Part shown: positions 10,118-20,724 of the stretch, one piece after another
Layout of the letters: each line of letters starts with the position of its first letter
Position numbering within the stretch: position 1 is the stretch's first letter
NCBI RefSeq assembly: GCF_001559595.1
Contig: NZ_LNTY01000055.1
Location: 62,001-126,000, forward strand
DNA: 64,000 bases
Direction of reading: 5' to 3'
DNA from: Enterovibrio coralii
GTDB lineage: Bacteria; Pseudomonadota; Gammaproteobacteria; Enterobacterales; Vibrionaceae
Made by a program: the position numbers and the translations under genes
Notes under the pieces: generated by a model
What the model saw: the letters and a program-made list of their open reading frames with translations, nothing else
What the model was told of the DNA's origin: nothing
Database searches by the model: none

Positions 10118-10151
10118 GGGATGAGGCCAGCCCCGGACTCATCCCTTTTTT
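10118..10151 (+). terminator. Attenuating terminator between pqqA and pqqB
   Basis: GGGATGAG and CTCATCCC form a perfect 8-bp stem with a 12-nt loop, followed by six T residues and a second T-run. It lies 14 nt after the pqqA stop and 60 nt before pqqB. Partial termination here would give high pqqA message and less pqqB-F message. Confidence 0.85.
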
Positions 10152-10213
10152 ATTTTTTAGGCCATTCTTTCTTTATAAAAACAAATGGGGCAGTGTGTTG
10201 AAGGGAGTAATCG

Positions 10214-11131
10214 ATGCAGATTGTAGTACTAGGTTCAGCAGCTGGCGGTGGGTTTCCTCAGTGGAATTGCCATTGCAGAATGTGTCAGTCCGTCCGCAAT
10301 GGCACCAGTCGTGCCCAGCCTCGCACCCAAAGTTCGATTGCCGTCAGTGATGACGGGGAAAACTGGGTGATCATCAACGCGTCTCCCGACATTCGCCAAC
10401 AAATTAATGCGTCACCGCAACTGGCCAAAGCCTCGGGCGCGAGAGGCTCAGGGGTTCGTGCGGTGATCGTGACGGACGCGCAAATCGATCACACCACGGG
10501 TCTGTTGATCTTGCGTGAGGGCTTACCCCTCGACCTGTATTGCACCAAAGAAGTGGCGGATGAACTCAGCACCAGCTACCCGATCCTGTCCATGATGAAG
10601 CATTGGGAAGGCGGTTATCGCACCACCACGGTCGACCCAGCATCTCCAGAGGGTTGGCAAATTCCCAGTGTGCCTTCGCTACGTTTTGTGCCGATCGTGT
10701 TGGACTCCAATGCGCCGCCATTTTCCCCTTATCGCGACCGTCCTCGTCCGGGCGACAACATTGGTTTGCAGATTGTTGATACCCGTACAGGCGCATCCTT
10801 GTTTTATGCGCCGGGATTAGCATCCCCAGCCCCTGCGGTATTGCGTGCCATGGATAACGCCGATTGCGTCATGATGGACGGCACCTTGTGGACGGATGAT
10901 GAAATGATCCGTGAAGGGCTCGGTACGTCGCTTGGCAGTGAAATGGGGCACCTTTCAGTGTCAGGTGACGATGGCATGTTGGCCTTGTTGGCAAACTTCA
11001 GTAAGCCGCGCAAAGTGCTGATTCATATAAACAATACAAATCCCATTCTCGACCCCGACTCCCCAGAATACCACGCAGTATTAGCGGCGGGCGTTGAGGT
11101 CGCGTTTGATGGCATGGAAATCCATATTTAG
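10214..11131 (+). CDS. pqqB: PqqB, metallo-beta-lactamase-fold PQQ biosynthesis enzyme
   Basis: A 305-residue PqqB, typical length. It starts with the family signature [18 protein letters not shown] followed by a Cys-rich metal site (C-H-C-R-M-C), then [13 protein letters not shown] and the MGHLSVSG segment of the metallo-beta-lactamase fold. PqqB hydroxylates the tyrosine ring of the crosslinked intermediate during PQQ formation. It is first of four closely packed pqq genes; the pqqC ATG lies 8 nt after its stop. Confidence 0.97.
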   Translation: MQIVVLGSAAGGGFPQWNCHCRMCQSVRNGTSRAQPRTQSSIAVSDDGENWVIINASPDIRQQINASPQLAKASGARGSGVRAVIVTDAQIDHTTGLLILREGLPLDLYCTKEVADELSTSYPILSMMKHWEGGYRTTTVDPASPEGWQIPSVPSLRFVPIVLDSNAPPFSPYRDRPRPGDNIGLQIVDTRTGASLFYAPGLASPAPAVLRAMDNADCVMMDGTLWTDDEMIREGLGTSLGSEMGHLSVSGDDGMLALLANFSKPRKVLIHINNTNPILDPDSPEYHAVLAAGVEVAFDGMEIHI

Positions 11132-11139
11132 GAGGGGTG

Positions 11140-11898
11140 ATGAGCAAGGCAATGAGTAGAGAGGAATTCCAACACAAGTTGTTGGAAAAAGGGCAGTACT
11201 ACCATATCCATCATCCCTTTCATAAAGCCATGTACAGCGGACAGTGCACCAAGCAGCAAATCCGCATGTGGGTGGCGAACCGCTTTTACTATCAAACCTC
11301 GATTCCAGTGAAGGACGCGGCCATTTTAGCGAACTGTCGTGACCCTGATATCCGTCGCGAATGGGTGCAACGTATTCTCGATCACGACGGGCATAAATCG
11401 CTGGATTGCAAATGGGGTGGCATTGAAGCTTGGTTGAGATTGGCCGAAGCCGTTGGTCTCGACAGGCAGGAAGTGATTGAAGAAAAGTGGGTGCTACCTG
11501 GCGTGCGCTTTGCCGTGGATGCTTACGTCAATTTTGCTCGTCGAGCGACTTGGCAAGAAGCGGCGTGTTCGTCTCTCACCGAACTTTTTGCGCCAGAGAT
11601 CCATCAATCTCGTCTTGATTCGTGGCCTGAGCATTACCAATGGATCGATCCAGAAGGACTCACCTATTTCCGCCAGCGACTTAGCCAAGCAAGGCGCGAT
11701 GTGCAGCATGGTCTGGCGATCACGCTTGATCATTTTAAGACCGCTGAGCAGCAAGCGCGCGCATTGAATATACTTCAATTTAAGCTCGATATTTTGTGGT
11801 CACTGCTCGATGCCATCAGCATGGCGTATGAGTTTGAACGTCCGCCTTATGTTGGGATCACCGAAGAGCCCGTTTGGCATCATGCATTAGACAGATAA
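11140..11898 (+). CDS. pqqC: PqqC, pyrroloquinoline-quinone synthase
   Basis: A 252-residue PqqC, standard size. It is a helical haem-oxygenase-like protein that uses O2 without a cofactor to carry out the last oxidation and ring closure to PQQ. Family marks include [12 protein letters not shown] near the start, [10 protein letters not shown] and DHDGH. The start is ATG 11140, placed 4 nt after GGAGG; an in-frame GTG at 11137 is too close to the ribosome site and ATG 11152 is too far. Confidence 0.96.
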   Translation: MSKAMSREEFQHKLLEKGQYYHIHHPFHKAMYSGQCTKQQIRMWVANRFYYQTSIPVKDAAILANCRDPDIRREWVQRILDHDGHKSLDCKWGGIEAWLRLAEAVGLDRQEVIEEKWVLPGVRFAVDAYVNFARRATWQEAACSSLTELFAPEIHQSRLDSWPEHYQWIDPEGLTYFRQRLSQARRDVQHGLAITLDHFKTAEQQARALNILQFKLDILWSLLDAISMAYEFERPPYVGITEEPVWHHALDR

Positions 11899-11910
11899 GG
11901 AGAGCGTGTT

Positions 11911-12174
11911 ATGGATGAGGTCGTTTTGCAGCGTAATCCGCTTTTCCGTCTTCAGTTTGAAAAAGCGCAGGATTGCCACGTGCTTTTGTTCCCCGAGGGG
12001 ATGGTAAAACTCAGTGACAGTGCCGCTGAAATCTTGCAGCAATTTGAAGAGCCCAGTTCTGTCGATGCGGTGATCACCCGACTAGAAACCAAGTTTCCTG
12101 GCGTCGAGCTGGCGCAAGATGTCAGAGAGTTTGTGGAGGTCGCCCGTGACAAAAAATGGCTCGAACTCCATTAA
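11911..12174 (+). CDS. pqqD: PqqD, PqqA peptide chaperone
   Basis: An 87-residue small winged-helix RiPP recognition protein that binds PqqA and presents it to PqqE. Conserved features are [20 protein letters not shown], a region with [10 protein letters not shown] and the closing F-P-G segment. It follows pqqC by 12 nt and overlaps the start of pqqE by 29 nt, so translation of the partners is probably coupled. Confidence 0.95.
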   Translation: MDEVVLQRNPLFRLQFEKAQDCHVLLFPEGMVKLSDSAAEILQQFEEPSSVDAVITRLETKFPGVELAQDVREFVEVARDKKWLELH

Positions 12175-13276
12175 TCCGCCCCTGTGGCTGTTAGCTGAGC
12201 TGACGTATCGCTGCCCGTTGCATTGTGCGTATTGCTCGAATCCGGTCAACCTTGGCGATCCTGACGATGAGCTTTCCACCGAACAATGGAAGCGTGTCCT
12301 AGAGCAAGGGCGAGAGTTAGGGGCAGTGCAGCTTGGCTTCTCTGGCGGTGAGCCGTTGCTTCGCAAAGATCTTGAAGAGCTGGTGGCGCATGCCCATCAG
12401 CTTGGTTATTACACCAACCTCATCACCTCCTCGGTCGGTATGACAGAAAAACGCATTGAAGCGTTAAAGCTGGCAGGGCTCGATCATATCCAGATCAGCT
12501 TCCAGTCTGCAGATCCCGATCTCAACGATGCCATCGCGGGCAAGCGAAACGCTTTTCAGCACAAAAAAGCCATGTTCAAGGCGGTGAAGGATCATGGGTT
12601 TCCCATGGTGATGAACGCGGTGATCACGCGGCAAAATATCGAGTCCATTGAAGCCATCATGGCACTTGCTATCGAGCTTGATGCGGATTATGTGGAGCTA
12701 GCAACGTCGCAATACTACGGCTGGGCACTGCACAATCGCGATGCTCTTCTGCCATCTCGTGAACAGATTGAGCGGGCAGAAAATCAGGTCAACGCCCTGC
12801 GTGACAGGCAGCAAGGCGTTGGACCCAAGTTCATTTTTGTCACGCCCGATTACCATGAAGATCGGCCTAAGCCTTGTATGAGCGGCTGGGGAAACATCTT
12901 TCTGAACGTCGCGCCGGATGGAAAAGCCTTGCCTTGCCACAGCGCAGCCATGCTGGATTTGCCGCACCCAAACGTGAAAGATCACTCAATTTCTGACATC
13001 TGGTATGACTCGGAGAGCTTTAATCGCTTCCGTGGATTTGACTGGATGCCCGAACCTTGCCGAAGCTGTAATGAGAAGGAAAAAGATTTCGGCGGCTGTC
13101 GTTGTCAGGCGTTGTTGCTAACCGGGGATCCGGCCAATGCGGATCCTGTCTGTAGTAAGTCACCGCATCATCATGTGATCGAAGAGGCTGTGCACAGAGC
13201 CAATCAAAGTTGCCACAGCGAAGCACTGGCAAGAACCGTGAAGAACAGCCAACTGATCCTGTCCGTAAAACCGTGA
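12146..13276 (+). CDS. pqqE: PqqE, radical SAM PqqA crosslinking enzyme
   Basis: A 376-residue radical SAM/SPASM enzyme that forms the Glu-Tyr carbon-carbon bond in PqqA. The radical SAM cluster motif CPLHCAYC (Cys23, Cys27, Cys30) lies near the start and FSGGEPLLR is the SAM-binding glycine motif. The C-terminal SPASM part has [17 protein letters not shown] and a last Cys near DPVC for auxiliary iron-sulfur clusters. I chose GTG 12146 because GGAGG lies 6 nt upstream and because the N terminus then fits the family; the open frame back to 12119 lacks a ribosome site. Confidence 0.96.
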   Translation: MTKNGSNSINPPLWLLAELTYRCPLHCAYCSNPVNLGDPDDELSTEQWKRVLEQGRELGAVQLGFSGGEPLLRKDLEELVAHAHQLGYYTNLITSSVGMTEKRIEALKLAGLDHIQISFQSADPDLNDAIAGKRNAFQHKKAMFKAVKDHGFPMVMNAVITRQNIESIEAIMALAIELDADYVELATSQYYGWALHNRDALLPSREQIERAENQVNALRDRQQGVGPKFIFVTPDYHEDRPKPCMSGWGNIFLNVAPDGKALPCHSAAMLDLPHPNVKDHSISDIWYDSESFNRFRGFDWMPEPCRSCNEKEKDFGGCRCQALLLTGDPANADPVCSKSPHHHVIEEAVHRANQSCHSEALARTVKNSQLILSVKP

Positions 13277-13285
13277 GGGAATTGA

Positions 13286-15320
13286 ATGGCGAAACCGCAT
13301 CCTGCTGCTCCAGACTGGTTGTTGCTGCCGCCAGAGCAACAACAGTTGGAAACGGGGTGGGTAGGGTATCAACACACCAGCGGCATGTTGCATTGGCACC
13401 ATGCCTCTTCCGATGAGGATCGTCTCAGCGCCTCCATCATCATTCCAACGCCCGTCAACGACGATAGCGGGATCACCCATGCGCTCGAACATATGGTTCT
13501 GCGCGGATCGATGCGCTATCCGGATCCTGAAACCTTTTTGACCTTGCGATCAGAGCTTGCGCTGATCGAGTTCAATGCCACCACCAAGCTCGAAAGTACC
13601 CGTTTTCATTTGTCAGGCTACGATCCTACCTCGGTACTTCGTGGGATCGGTTTTTTCGCAGACAGCGTCTTTTCGCCGCAACTGACAGATGAGGATTTCG
13701 AGGAAGAGATCATCCGCGAGCAGGGTAACAGCTTTGACGGTGCCTTGTACCGCGAGCTTGAAGAGTACATCAGCTATCCCACGTTTCGAGAATCTATCGT
13801 TCGCGCCAAGCACAGCGCGCCGAAAGCGGCATTGTTTGGCGGTATGCCAGATACGCTGCCTGAGCTCGATATATTGGCACTGCGGCGCTATCACCATCAG
13901 TATTACCGCCCAGAGCGCGCCATGATCATCACCGCGGGTTCTTGGCCCATGGTGGCATTGTGGCGTCAGGTGTCGAAAGCACTTGAGGGCGTGGGCGACG
14001 CCTTGCCTATGCCGTCTTCGGATTTTTGTTATGAAAGCCATTACCTCGACGATGACTTTCCAGAGATTGAAACCTTGCCCTACACACCCGAGTGGGCGGC
14101 GATCCTCCATCCGTCTTTAAGCACCTTTCGAAGTCAGCAGAAATTGCAGGATATAGGTGCAACCCTGCTCCCACTGATGAGCGATTTTCAACCGACACCC
14201 GCACTGCGTTTTGTGGTATCGCCGTCGACCGATATGGACCGATTGCATTTGTTGGTTGAGGAGATGCAGCGGCGGATACCTTCCAAACGCGCAGCGTGGC
14301 AATCGGGTTATTTCGCTATCCAGCAAGGCCGAGACATGGTGAACCGTTACGGTGATGGACTGCAGCGGCTCTATCATGACTTTTCCATCACGCCGTTTGC
14401 GCCTGAGTTTCTGCAAGGCAAGCAGAGCAATGACGTGCTGAATGTCCCTTGCATCCAAGACGCCGAGCAAAACAGAGAGTGGATATCCCCTTGTCAGCCG
14501 CTGAGAAGAATGGCGATTTTGTGTCGCTGTAATGCCCGCGATGAAGAGACCAAGGAAAGCCTAAAACGCTGGCTGGTGCTTTGTCAGCAACGTACCTTGC
14601 GTTGGGCATGGATGCAGAACAAACCCATGCTGGGGTCAATGGGCGAATGGCTTTGCGCTAACTCGCTGGTGTTGGGGTACACAGTAGATTTGCGTTCATC
14701 TGACGTGCGTGCGCTTCGCCATTTTTGGCATAACACACTGAGCGATTCGGAAATCAGTGCCATTGATGGTGACTGGCAACATACTCCAGACGGTATGGTG
14801 TTCACCGGCACTAAGAGTGAGCCAGTCTTTCGCACGGGAACCATCATGCAAGCCATCGCGATGACGAGCATGCCATGCATGTGACCTTGGCGTTTCCACA
14901 TACCATAGAGGCTGGTGCCATTGCGGTGTTAGGGCAGGCAGTGATGGCACATCATTGGTGAAAAAGCGGCGTTTGGGTGGACGCTGTTATAGCTATGGTG
15001 TGGGACTGGATTTGATGAACTATGAGCTGACCTTCGATACTGTTTCTGATGGCGATCCTAGTGTCAGCTTTATCGCATTACTCAGAGCGTTTGAGACGCT
15101 CGCCAAACCCATGGATGAGCAGCAATTTGAAAAAGCCTGCAAAGGTGGGTTAGGACTGGTTTCATCCCGTTACAACAAGTCGCAGGCGCGGTTTCACCGA
15201 GCGTTGTTGAGCATGGTGGGACTGTCTGCGGCAGTAGATTTCGCAAGTATCACACCGAACACCCTTGCCCAACTCGCCACTAAAGTGCTCTATGCCCTCA
15301 AGCACCCCACCGTGCACTGA
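13286..15320 (+). CDS. pqqF: PqqF-like M16 zinc peptidase (frame breaks near 14872 and 14949)
   Basis: Joining three frames with one base restored at about 14872 and one at about 14949 gives 678 residues. The N-terminal half has the inverted zinc motif HALEHMVLRGS (His-x2-Glu-His) and a downstream Glu in the E-rich EEIIREQGNSFDGALYRELE segment; the second half is the non-catalytic M16 fold. In PQQ pathways M16 peptidases trim the modified PqqA. The gene starts 9 nt after pqqE with GAGGG before the ATG. Without the two repairs the protein would lose its last 150 residues; both repairs are single missing bases, so I read it as intact. Confidence 0.8.
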
Positions 15321-15340
15321 AATCAGAAAGACGTGATGCT

Positions 15341-16006
15341 TTAGCGTTTTAGATAGCGGTCAAAGTCGATGTTAGTGACACCCACCACGGCTTGAATACG
15401 GTTGTGAACTCCGAGTTTTTTGAGGATCGCAGACACATGCGATTTCACGGTGGTTTCTGAGATATTGAGATCGTAGGCGATCTGTTTGTTCGCTGCGCCT
15501 TGTGCCATGGATTTCAATACCAGCAACTGGCGGCGTGTCAGCGTGTGTAGCATCTCAGGCGAAAACTGTGGTTCCTCGCGGCGGTGGATGCTGTCTTTCT
15601 CGCTTTCGGCGCGGATGATATCGGCTGGCAAATACACGTGCCCATCTAAGATCTGCTCAAACGCTTCACGCATTTTTTCCTTCGGCGCACTTTTGGCAAT
15701 GAAGCCCACCGCGCCATAGGCGATGGTTTGCAAAATGATCTGCTTGTTGGTTTCTGCTGAGATGATGGCGACAGGGATGGTAGGGTATTGATTTCTTAGC
15801 TCAAGCAAGCCTTTGAGACCCGCCATGCCGGGCATGTTGAGGTCGAGCAAGACAAGGTCGAGATCTTGATGATCTCGGACTGCTTCTAATGTTCTTTCAA
15901 TGTCTTCAGACTGGATTATCTCGCAGTTCTCGAACCTTGCGCGGATCACCGCTACCAAAGCATCTCTGAACAACGGATGGTCATCAGCAACAAGAAACTT
16001 GTGCAT
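15341..16006 (-). CDS. LuxR-family response regulator, ErbR/AgmR-like
   Basis: A 221-residue NarL/FixJ-type regulator: receiver domain (about 1-120) with the DD pair in VADDHPLFRD, phospho-acceptor Asp in VLLDLNMPG and Lys in IAKSAP; then a LuxR-type helix-turn-helix (about 150-215) with LTRRQLLVLKSMAQG, NKQIAYDLNISETTVKSHV and HNRIQAV. Regulators of this group (ErbR, AgmR) switch on quinoprotein ethanol oxidation in Pseudomonas. It is convergent with pqqF and divergent from the NosP-like and kinase genes, which are its likely input. Which promoters it binds here is not visible directly. Confidence 0.85.
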   Translation of the reverse strand: MHKFLVADDHPLFRDALVAVIRARFENCEIIQSEDIERTLEAVRDHQDLDLVLLDLNMPGMAGLKGLLELRNQYPTIPVAIISAETNKQIILQTIAYGAVGFIAKSAPKEKMREAFEQILDGHVYLPADIIRAESEKDSIHRREEPQFSPEMLHTLTRRQLLVLKSMAQGAANKQIAYDLNISETTVKSHVSAILKKLGVHNRIQAVVGVTNIDFDRYLKR

Positions 16007-16312
16007 GGCTCAATCCCTTATTTCTTCCCTACAACTGCCTCTCATCCAAAGAGGTCCGCGAAAGTTTTTATACCCTTGGGTATCTAGTACCTAATAAACA
16101 AGACCCTACAAGGTGAATGTCTATTCTCCAGTGTAGTGACCAGCGTACCACTTGTGACCTTTTATGTGTCACATTCTTGAAACTTTTGATCTGCTGGGTT
16201 TGCAAAATTGTAAAATTCCTCCTTTGGTAGGAGCGTTTCTCCGACGTTCAGGGCGTAAACTAAAGGCTGACAGTTTGAAGGGACACTCCCTTCAGTGAGC
16301 GGGAGAGGAAAC
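16007..16312. promoter_or_regulatory. Divergent control region between the response regulator and nosP-like gene
   Basis: This 306-nt spacer separates the response regulator (minus) from the NosP-like gene (plus). It contains a perfect palindrome TACCCTTGGGTA at 16071-16082 and a CTCCTTTGGTAGGAG imperfect palindrome at 16219-16233. Either could bind the regulator. No small gene or RNA is evident. Confidence 0.45.
16219..16233. promoter_or_regulatory. Candidate operator CTCCTTTGGTAGGAG
   Basis: An imperfect palindrome with the same TTGGTAGGAG half as the perfect palindrome at 32364-32381, which lies upstream of the rhodanese gene of the same functional system. Two such sites beside two alcohol-oxidation control genes suggest a common regulator. 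This is inference from sequence similarity. Confidence 0.4.
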
Positions 16313-17533
16313 ATGGTCACACCAACATCCGCCAAACGCGAATCTGCCAAGGCGCATCATCAAGCGATTTTTAGTGCTGCGACTTATCAGCTGGAAGCGA
16401 CGAAAGCGGCACGTGAATTGGCCACGCAGCTTGATCGCGAAGAAATTGGCTTTGTCCTGTTCTTTTGCTCCTCTGGCTATGACTTGAAAGCACTCGGCAA
16501 AGAGATGAAGCAAGCTTTCTCTCATTGTGACGTGATGGGCTGTACCTCGGCGGGAGAGATCACCGAGTCGGGGTATGCCAAAAGCAGCATTTCTGCCTTG
16601 GGCTTTTCGCGACGAGATTTTCAGGTCAGTGGGATGCGTGTGCCGCTGGAAGATTTCGACCTTCAATCGGCGCAGCTTTGTGTTACGTCTCTGATAGAGG
16701 CCTGCCAGAGCAACCAAAAAGCCCCCATCAACACTGGCTCGTTTGTGTTAACCCTGATTGATGGGTTGTCGCCAATTGAAGAGCGTTTCCTTGTGACCTT
16801 GGACACCGCACTTGGCCGCTTGCCGCACTTTGGCGGTTCAGCAGGTGATGACGTGAACCTTGCCAATACTCACGTCTACAGCGAAGGGGCGTTCCACACA
16901 GATTCAGCCATCGTGGTGATGTTCAACACCCACTGTCCATTTGAAGTGTTCACCACCCACCACATCGAAAGCCTGGATTCAAAACTTGTGGTGACACACG
17001 CCGATTGTAATGCTCGCCGCGTGTATGAGTTCAATGCAGAGCCCGCCGCCGCCGTTTATGCCCGTGAGATTGGCATAGACTTAAGTGAGCTGAGGCCAGA
17101 AATTTACGCTTTGCATCCGCTTGCCGTGTTGATTGGCGATCAGTATTACGTGCGTTCGATTCAGAAGGTTAATGAGGATCTGAGCCTCGATTTTTACTGT
17201 GCGGTGGACGACGGCATTGTGGTGACGGCAATGCGTCCGGGTGACATGTTTGCTGACATGGAAAGCAAGCTTGAAGCCATTGTATCTCGCGTGGGTGAGC
17301 CTGAATTGACCTTGGGGTGTGACTGCTTTCTTCGCCGATTAGAGATAGAGCAGACCATGACGCGAGACAGGGCGAAAGATATTTTCCGCCGTTTTCGTTT
17401 GTTGGGTTTTAACACCTATGGCGAGCAGCTTAATGGCATCCACATGAACCAGACACTGACAGGCGTGATGATAGGTCACCCACCAAGTGGTACCTCATGG
17501 GCAGCACCGTATCTCAATAAAAAGGCGGGTTGA
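16313..17533 (+). CDS. NosP-like FIST-domain sensor protein
   Basis: A 406-residue FIST (FIST_N plus FIST_C) protein. Marks are FCSSGYDLKAL, the GCTSAGEI segment, a GGSAGDD stretch and LGCDCFLRRLEIE, all typical of NosP. In Pseudomonas NosP is a haem protein that binds nitric oxide and controls the partner kinase NahK/ErcS'. The same pairing is seen here: a PAS hybrid kinase starts 2 nt after the stop, and an ErbR-like regulator is divergent. Haem binding cannot be proved from sequence alone. Start at 16313 follows GAGAGGAA. Other FIST proteins bind amino acids, so the ligand remains open. Confidence 0.8.
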   Translation: MVTPTSAKRESAKAHHQAIFSAATYQLEATKAARELATQLDREEIGFVLFFCSSGYDLKALGKEMKQAFSHCDVMGCTSAGEITESGYAKSSISALGFSRRDFQVSGMRVPLEDFDLQSAQLCVTSLIEACQSNQKAPINTGSFVLTLIDGLSPIEERFLVTLDTALGRLPHFGGSAGDDVNLANTHVYSEGAFHTDSAIVVMFNTHCPFEVFTTHHIESLDSKLVVTHADCNARRVYEFNAEPAAAVYAREIGIDLSELRPEIYALHPLAVLIGDQYYVRSIQKVNEDLSLDFYCAVDDGIVVTAMRPGDMFADMESKLEAIVSRVGEPELTLGCDCFLRRLEIEQTMTRDRAKDIFRRFRLLGFNTYGEQLNGIHMNQTLTGVMIGHPPSGTSWAAPYLNKKAG

Positions 17534-17534
17534 A

Positions 17535-20170
17535 TTGGCAGACAACGACAAGGATTTGGAAAAGCAGCTTGCTGAGTTAAAGGCCGAAAACGAGCGGCAG
17601 AAAAAGATGATTGATGCCTTGGTGCATCGCGTCGAGCAAGGCAGCAGCCCGCAGGTGGACGCTTGGGGGGCATTCCAACATTCTGTCGTGTTGGCCGATC
17701 AGGTGCGGGATAAAACCGAAGAACTCAACCAAGCGCTGCAATCTATCGAGTCCACCAACCGCCAATTGTCTCTCGCCAAATCACAAGCAGAGCAAGCCCA
17801 CCAACGCTTTATCGACGCCATCGAGTCTATTTCTGACGGGTTTGCCTTGTATGGGCCAGACCGCGAACTCATCTATTCCAACAGTCGATTCCAACGTTAC
17901 TGGCAAGACAATGCGGTGTCGTTAAATACGCCTTCTCTGACGCCGGAGAAAATCCGCAAGCTTGCCAAAGAGCACGGGCTCATCGTTCGTGAGATGCAAG
18001 GACGGCGCAACGGCCAAACCATCAAGATCCAAGGCAATCGCTGGTTGCAGGTCAAAGAGCGTGAAACCAGCGATGGTGGCTTGGTCATGCTCTACTCCGA
18101 CATCACCCAGTTAAAGCTGGCTGAAACGGCACGCTTTGAAGCGGCAATGGCGGAGAAAAGCCGACTGCTGCAAGCCATGGTGGATAACCTTTCCCAAGGG
18201 GTTCTGATGGTGAACAAGGACGGCGTGGTGCAGGTGTTCAATCAGCGCTTTTTGGCGATATCCGGTTTTACACAAGAGCAGCTGACGGGCGTGAACATTG
18301 AAGCGTTAATGGGCGAGTCGCCAGTGACGCTTTGGCGCATCGGACGAGGAGGAAAGCTTCCCCCTGAGGGTGTGCGGGTGCAAACGCTACCCGATGGGCG
18401 CGTGATTGAGGTGCGAAGCCATGCCATGGATGAGGCGGACTACGTCAACACCTACACCGACATTACCCAGCGCTACCTTGATGCCAAAGAACTTCGCGAA
18501 ACCGAGCAATGGCTTCGTCTGATCACGGATAACGTGCCTGCGCTTATCGCTTATGTGGGTGATGATCTTCGCTATCAATTTACGAACCGCGCTTATGACC
18601 AGTGGTATGGTTTTCCGCGCGGAGAGTTGATGGGAAAACACATCTCTTTTTCTCGCAGTGAGTCCAAGTTTGCGGCATTAAAGCCCTATGTCGACCGGGC
18701 ATTGGCGGGCGAGTCTGTGGTGTTTGAAATTGAGGAAATCGATGCCAACGCCGGCCAAGATATGTGGTGAAAAGCTATGTCCCCAACCAATCGGCATCGG
18801 GCAAGATTGCGGGGCTTTTCGTCCTAAACTGGGACATCACGGAGCGCAGACAAAACGCCGAAGAGCTCGAAAGGGCATATCAAACGTTGGAACTTCGGGT
18901 GCAAGAGCGTACTGCCCAGCTTCAAGAATTGAATGATCAACTGATCGATGAAGTAGAAGAGCGGCGGATCGTGCAAGAAAGGTTGCTGGAAACCAAGCAA
19001 GAAGCTGAGCGCGCGAATCTCTCGAAAACTAAGTTTCTCGCCACCATCAGCCATGACTTGTTGCAACCGCTCAATGCGGCGCAATTGTATTTAGGGTCAC
19101 TGCAAAGCCACCGCATGTCGCCTTCGGCGCGAAAGCTTGTCAGCTCCCTTACTCACTCGTTAGAGGATGTGGAGTCTCTCATCACGACCTTGGTTGAGAT
19201 CTCTAAACTCGATGCAGGTGTCGTGCGGGCAGACAAGCAGTCTTTCCCGGTTCGAGAGTTGCTCGATAACATCGCTGACGATTTCACCCATGCCGCTGAC
19301 GGAAGCCGAGTGGATGTGCGCTATGTACAAAGCTCTGCCTATGTGTACACAGATTCTCAATTGCTGGCGCGTATTATCCGAAACCTGATGACCAACGCGA
19401 TTCGCTATACCAGTGAAGGCAAGATTTTACTGGGTTGTCGACGCTGTCGTGACGGCGTGCGTATTGAGGTGCTCGACACGGGCGTTGGCATTCCAGAAGA
19501 CAAGAAGAAGGAAATTTTCCACGAGTTCAAACGCCTAACTAACGAGCACGACCATCACCATACTCAGCTCGGTTTGGGGCTGGCGATTGTCGATAAGATT
19601 GCGACCGTGCTCGGTCATTCTGTGTCTGTTGACTCAGAGCCTGGCAAAGGCTCTCGATTCTCTGTGTTGGTGCCGTATGGTAATCGGGAAACGCCAGTGG
19701 CACCCACCGTGGAAGCATTGGTGTCTGATGGTGGTGTCGTGCTTCAAGGTGCTCGCGTGTGGGTGGTGGACAATGACCAAAACATCTGCGACGCCATGGA
19801 AGGTTTACTTACGCGCTGGGGCTGTGAAGTGACGACAGCAGGTTCGCTTCAAGCCCTGCAAATTGGTCGCGACACGGTGAAAGACCCGGTTGAGCTCCTT
19901 ATCGTCGACTATCACTTGGACACAGATCTGACTGGCCTGAACTTGGCGCAGATGCTTAATGCCCAGCGAATGCAGCCCGTGCCGACAGTGATAGTTACGG
20001 CTAATCGCAGTGAGGAGCTGCAGTATCAGGCGAGGGAGTTGGGCTACATGGTGTTGCATAAACCCGTCTCGCCCATGCGCCTTAAAATGACGCTTATCCA
20101 TATGCTGAGCGGCGACAACCACTCCAGTGAATTCCCTAAAGCCGCCTCGGGCATGTCTCACAATCGATAA
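17535..20170 (+). CDS. PAS-rich hybrid histidine kinase, ErcS'/NahK-like (frame break near 18757)
   Basis: One missing base near 18757 splits a single 878-residue protein. The order is: coiled coil (about 1-90); three PAS domains (about 93-190, 210-310, 325-440); short coiled coil; HisKA with phospho-acceptor His507 in ISHDLLQPLN; HATPase with NLMTNAIRYTSEG and GVGIPEDKK; receiver with Asp792 in LLIVDYHLD. There are no TM segments, so it is cytosolic. ErcS'/NahK kinases are inhibited by NosP bound to NO and feed into alcohol-oxidation and Hpt pathways. TTG 17535 is the likely start, 2 nt after nosP, with AAGGCGGG upstream. The break is artefact-like. Confidence 0.8.
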
Positions 20171-20271
20171 GGGCCTACGTGGCGTATCACTCTCCCGACG
20201 TCTAAGCTTAACCACATAATTACTAAAACTATCCAGCTTAAATCATTGATTTTACGGACTAGGATTGAGCA

Positions 20272-20502
20272 ATGACAAAGAATGAACTGCGCTCGCTTTA
20301 CAGTCAGCAAATGCTGGTGGAAGCGGTTGTCGAGCCGTCGCTGTCGAGTGATGGATGGATTGTAGAGTTTCGTCATGCCAGAGGCGGTTTAGTGCCGCTA
20401 ACGGACGGAAACGGCATTGAGCAGTGTTTCGGTGATGTCGATATGGCGACCGAAAACGCGCTCGAAATCGGGTTTCATCAGGTGCGAATCGTCGACGCCT
20501 GA
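20272..20502 (+). CDS. Small conserved-looking hypothetical protein
   Basis: A 76-residue cytosolic protein with no signal or TM segment, acidic C-terminal half. I do not recognise a family. It has a plausible ribosome site (AGGATTGAG) before ATG 20272 and normal codon use. It lies alone between the sensor-kinase gene and cysJ, with about 100 and 220 nt of spacer, so it is likely its own transcript. Confidence 0.55.
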   Translation: MTKNELRSLYSQQMLVEAVVEPSLSSDGWIVEFRHARGGLVPLTDGNGIEQCFGDVDMATENALEIGFHQVRIVDA

Positions 20503-20724
20503 TTATCGCTCCACCGCAATACTCTTTTCCTTCGCCGCGCTTTATCGGCCCTGCTGATAGCGCGATCCGGCTTTTCAGTCCAAATCTTCACGACTTACAC
20601 CCACCTTGTTCTCTTATCGCTTTTTGTTCTAACCGAGAGTTATAAAACATGCGTTTCTATTATTTTTAGTTATTACGCGGAATGGCTAATCTATGCTCAC
20701 GTAATAATAAAGGAATGTCGTGAC
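20503..20724 (+). promoter_or_regulatory. cysJIH promoter region
   Basis: This 222-nt spacer must contain the promoter of the sulfite-reduction operon, which in enterics and vibrios is activated by CysB with N-acetylserine. An AT-rich stretch with TAGTTATTACG and TAATCTATGC lies 30-60 nt before cysJ. I cannot mark a CysB site reliably. Confidence 0.35.

Noticed and set aside
14955..15320. Separate small gene downstream of pqqF
   Set aside because: Its translation continues the M16 C-terminal domain after single-base repairs, so it belongs to pqqF.
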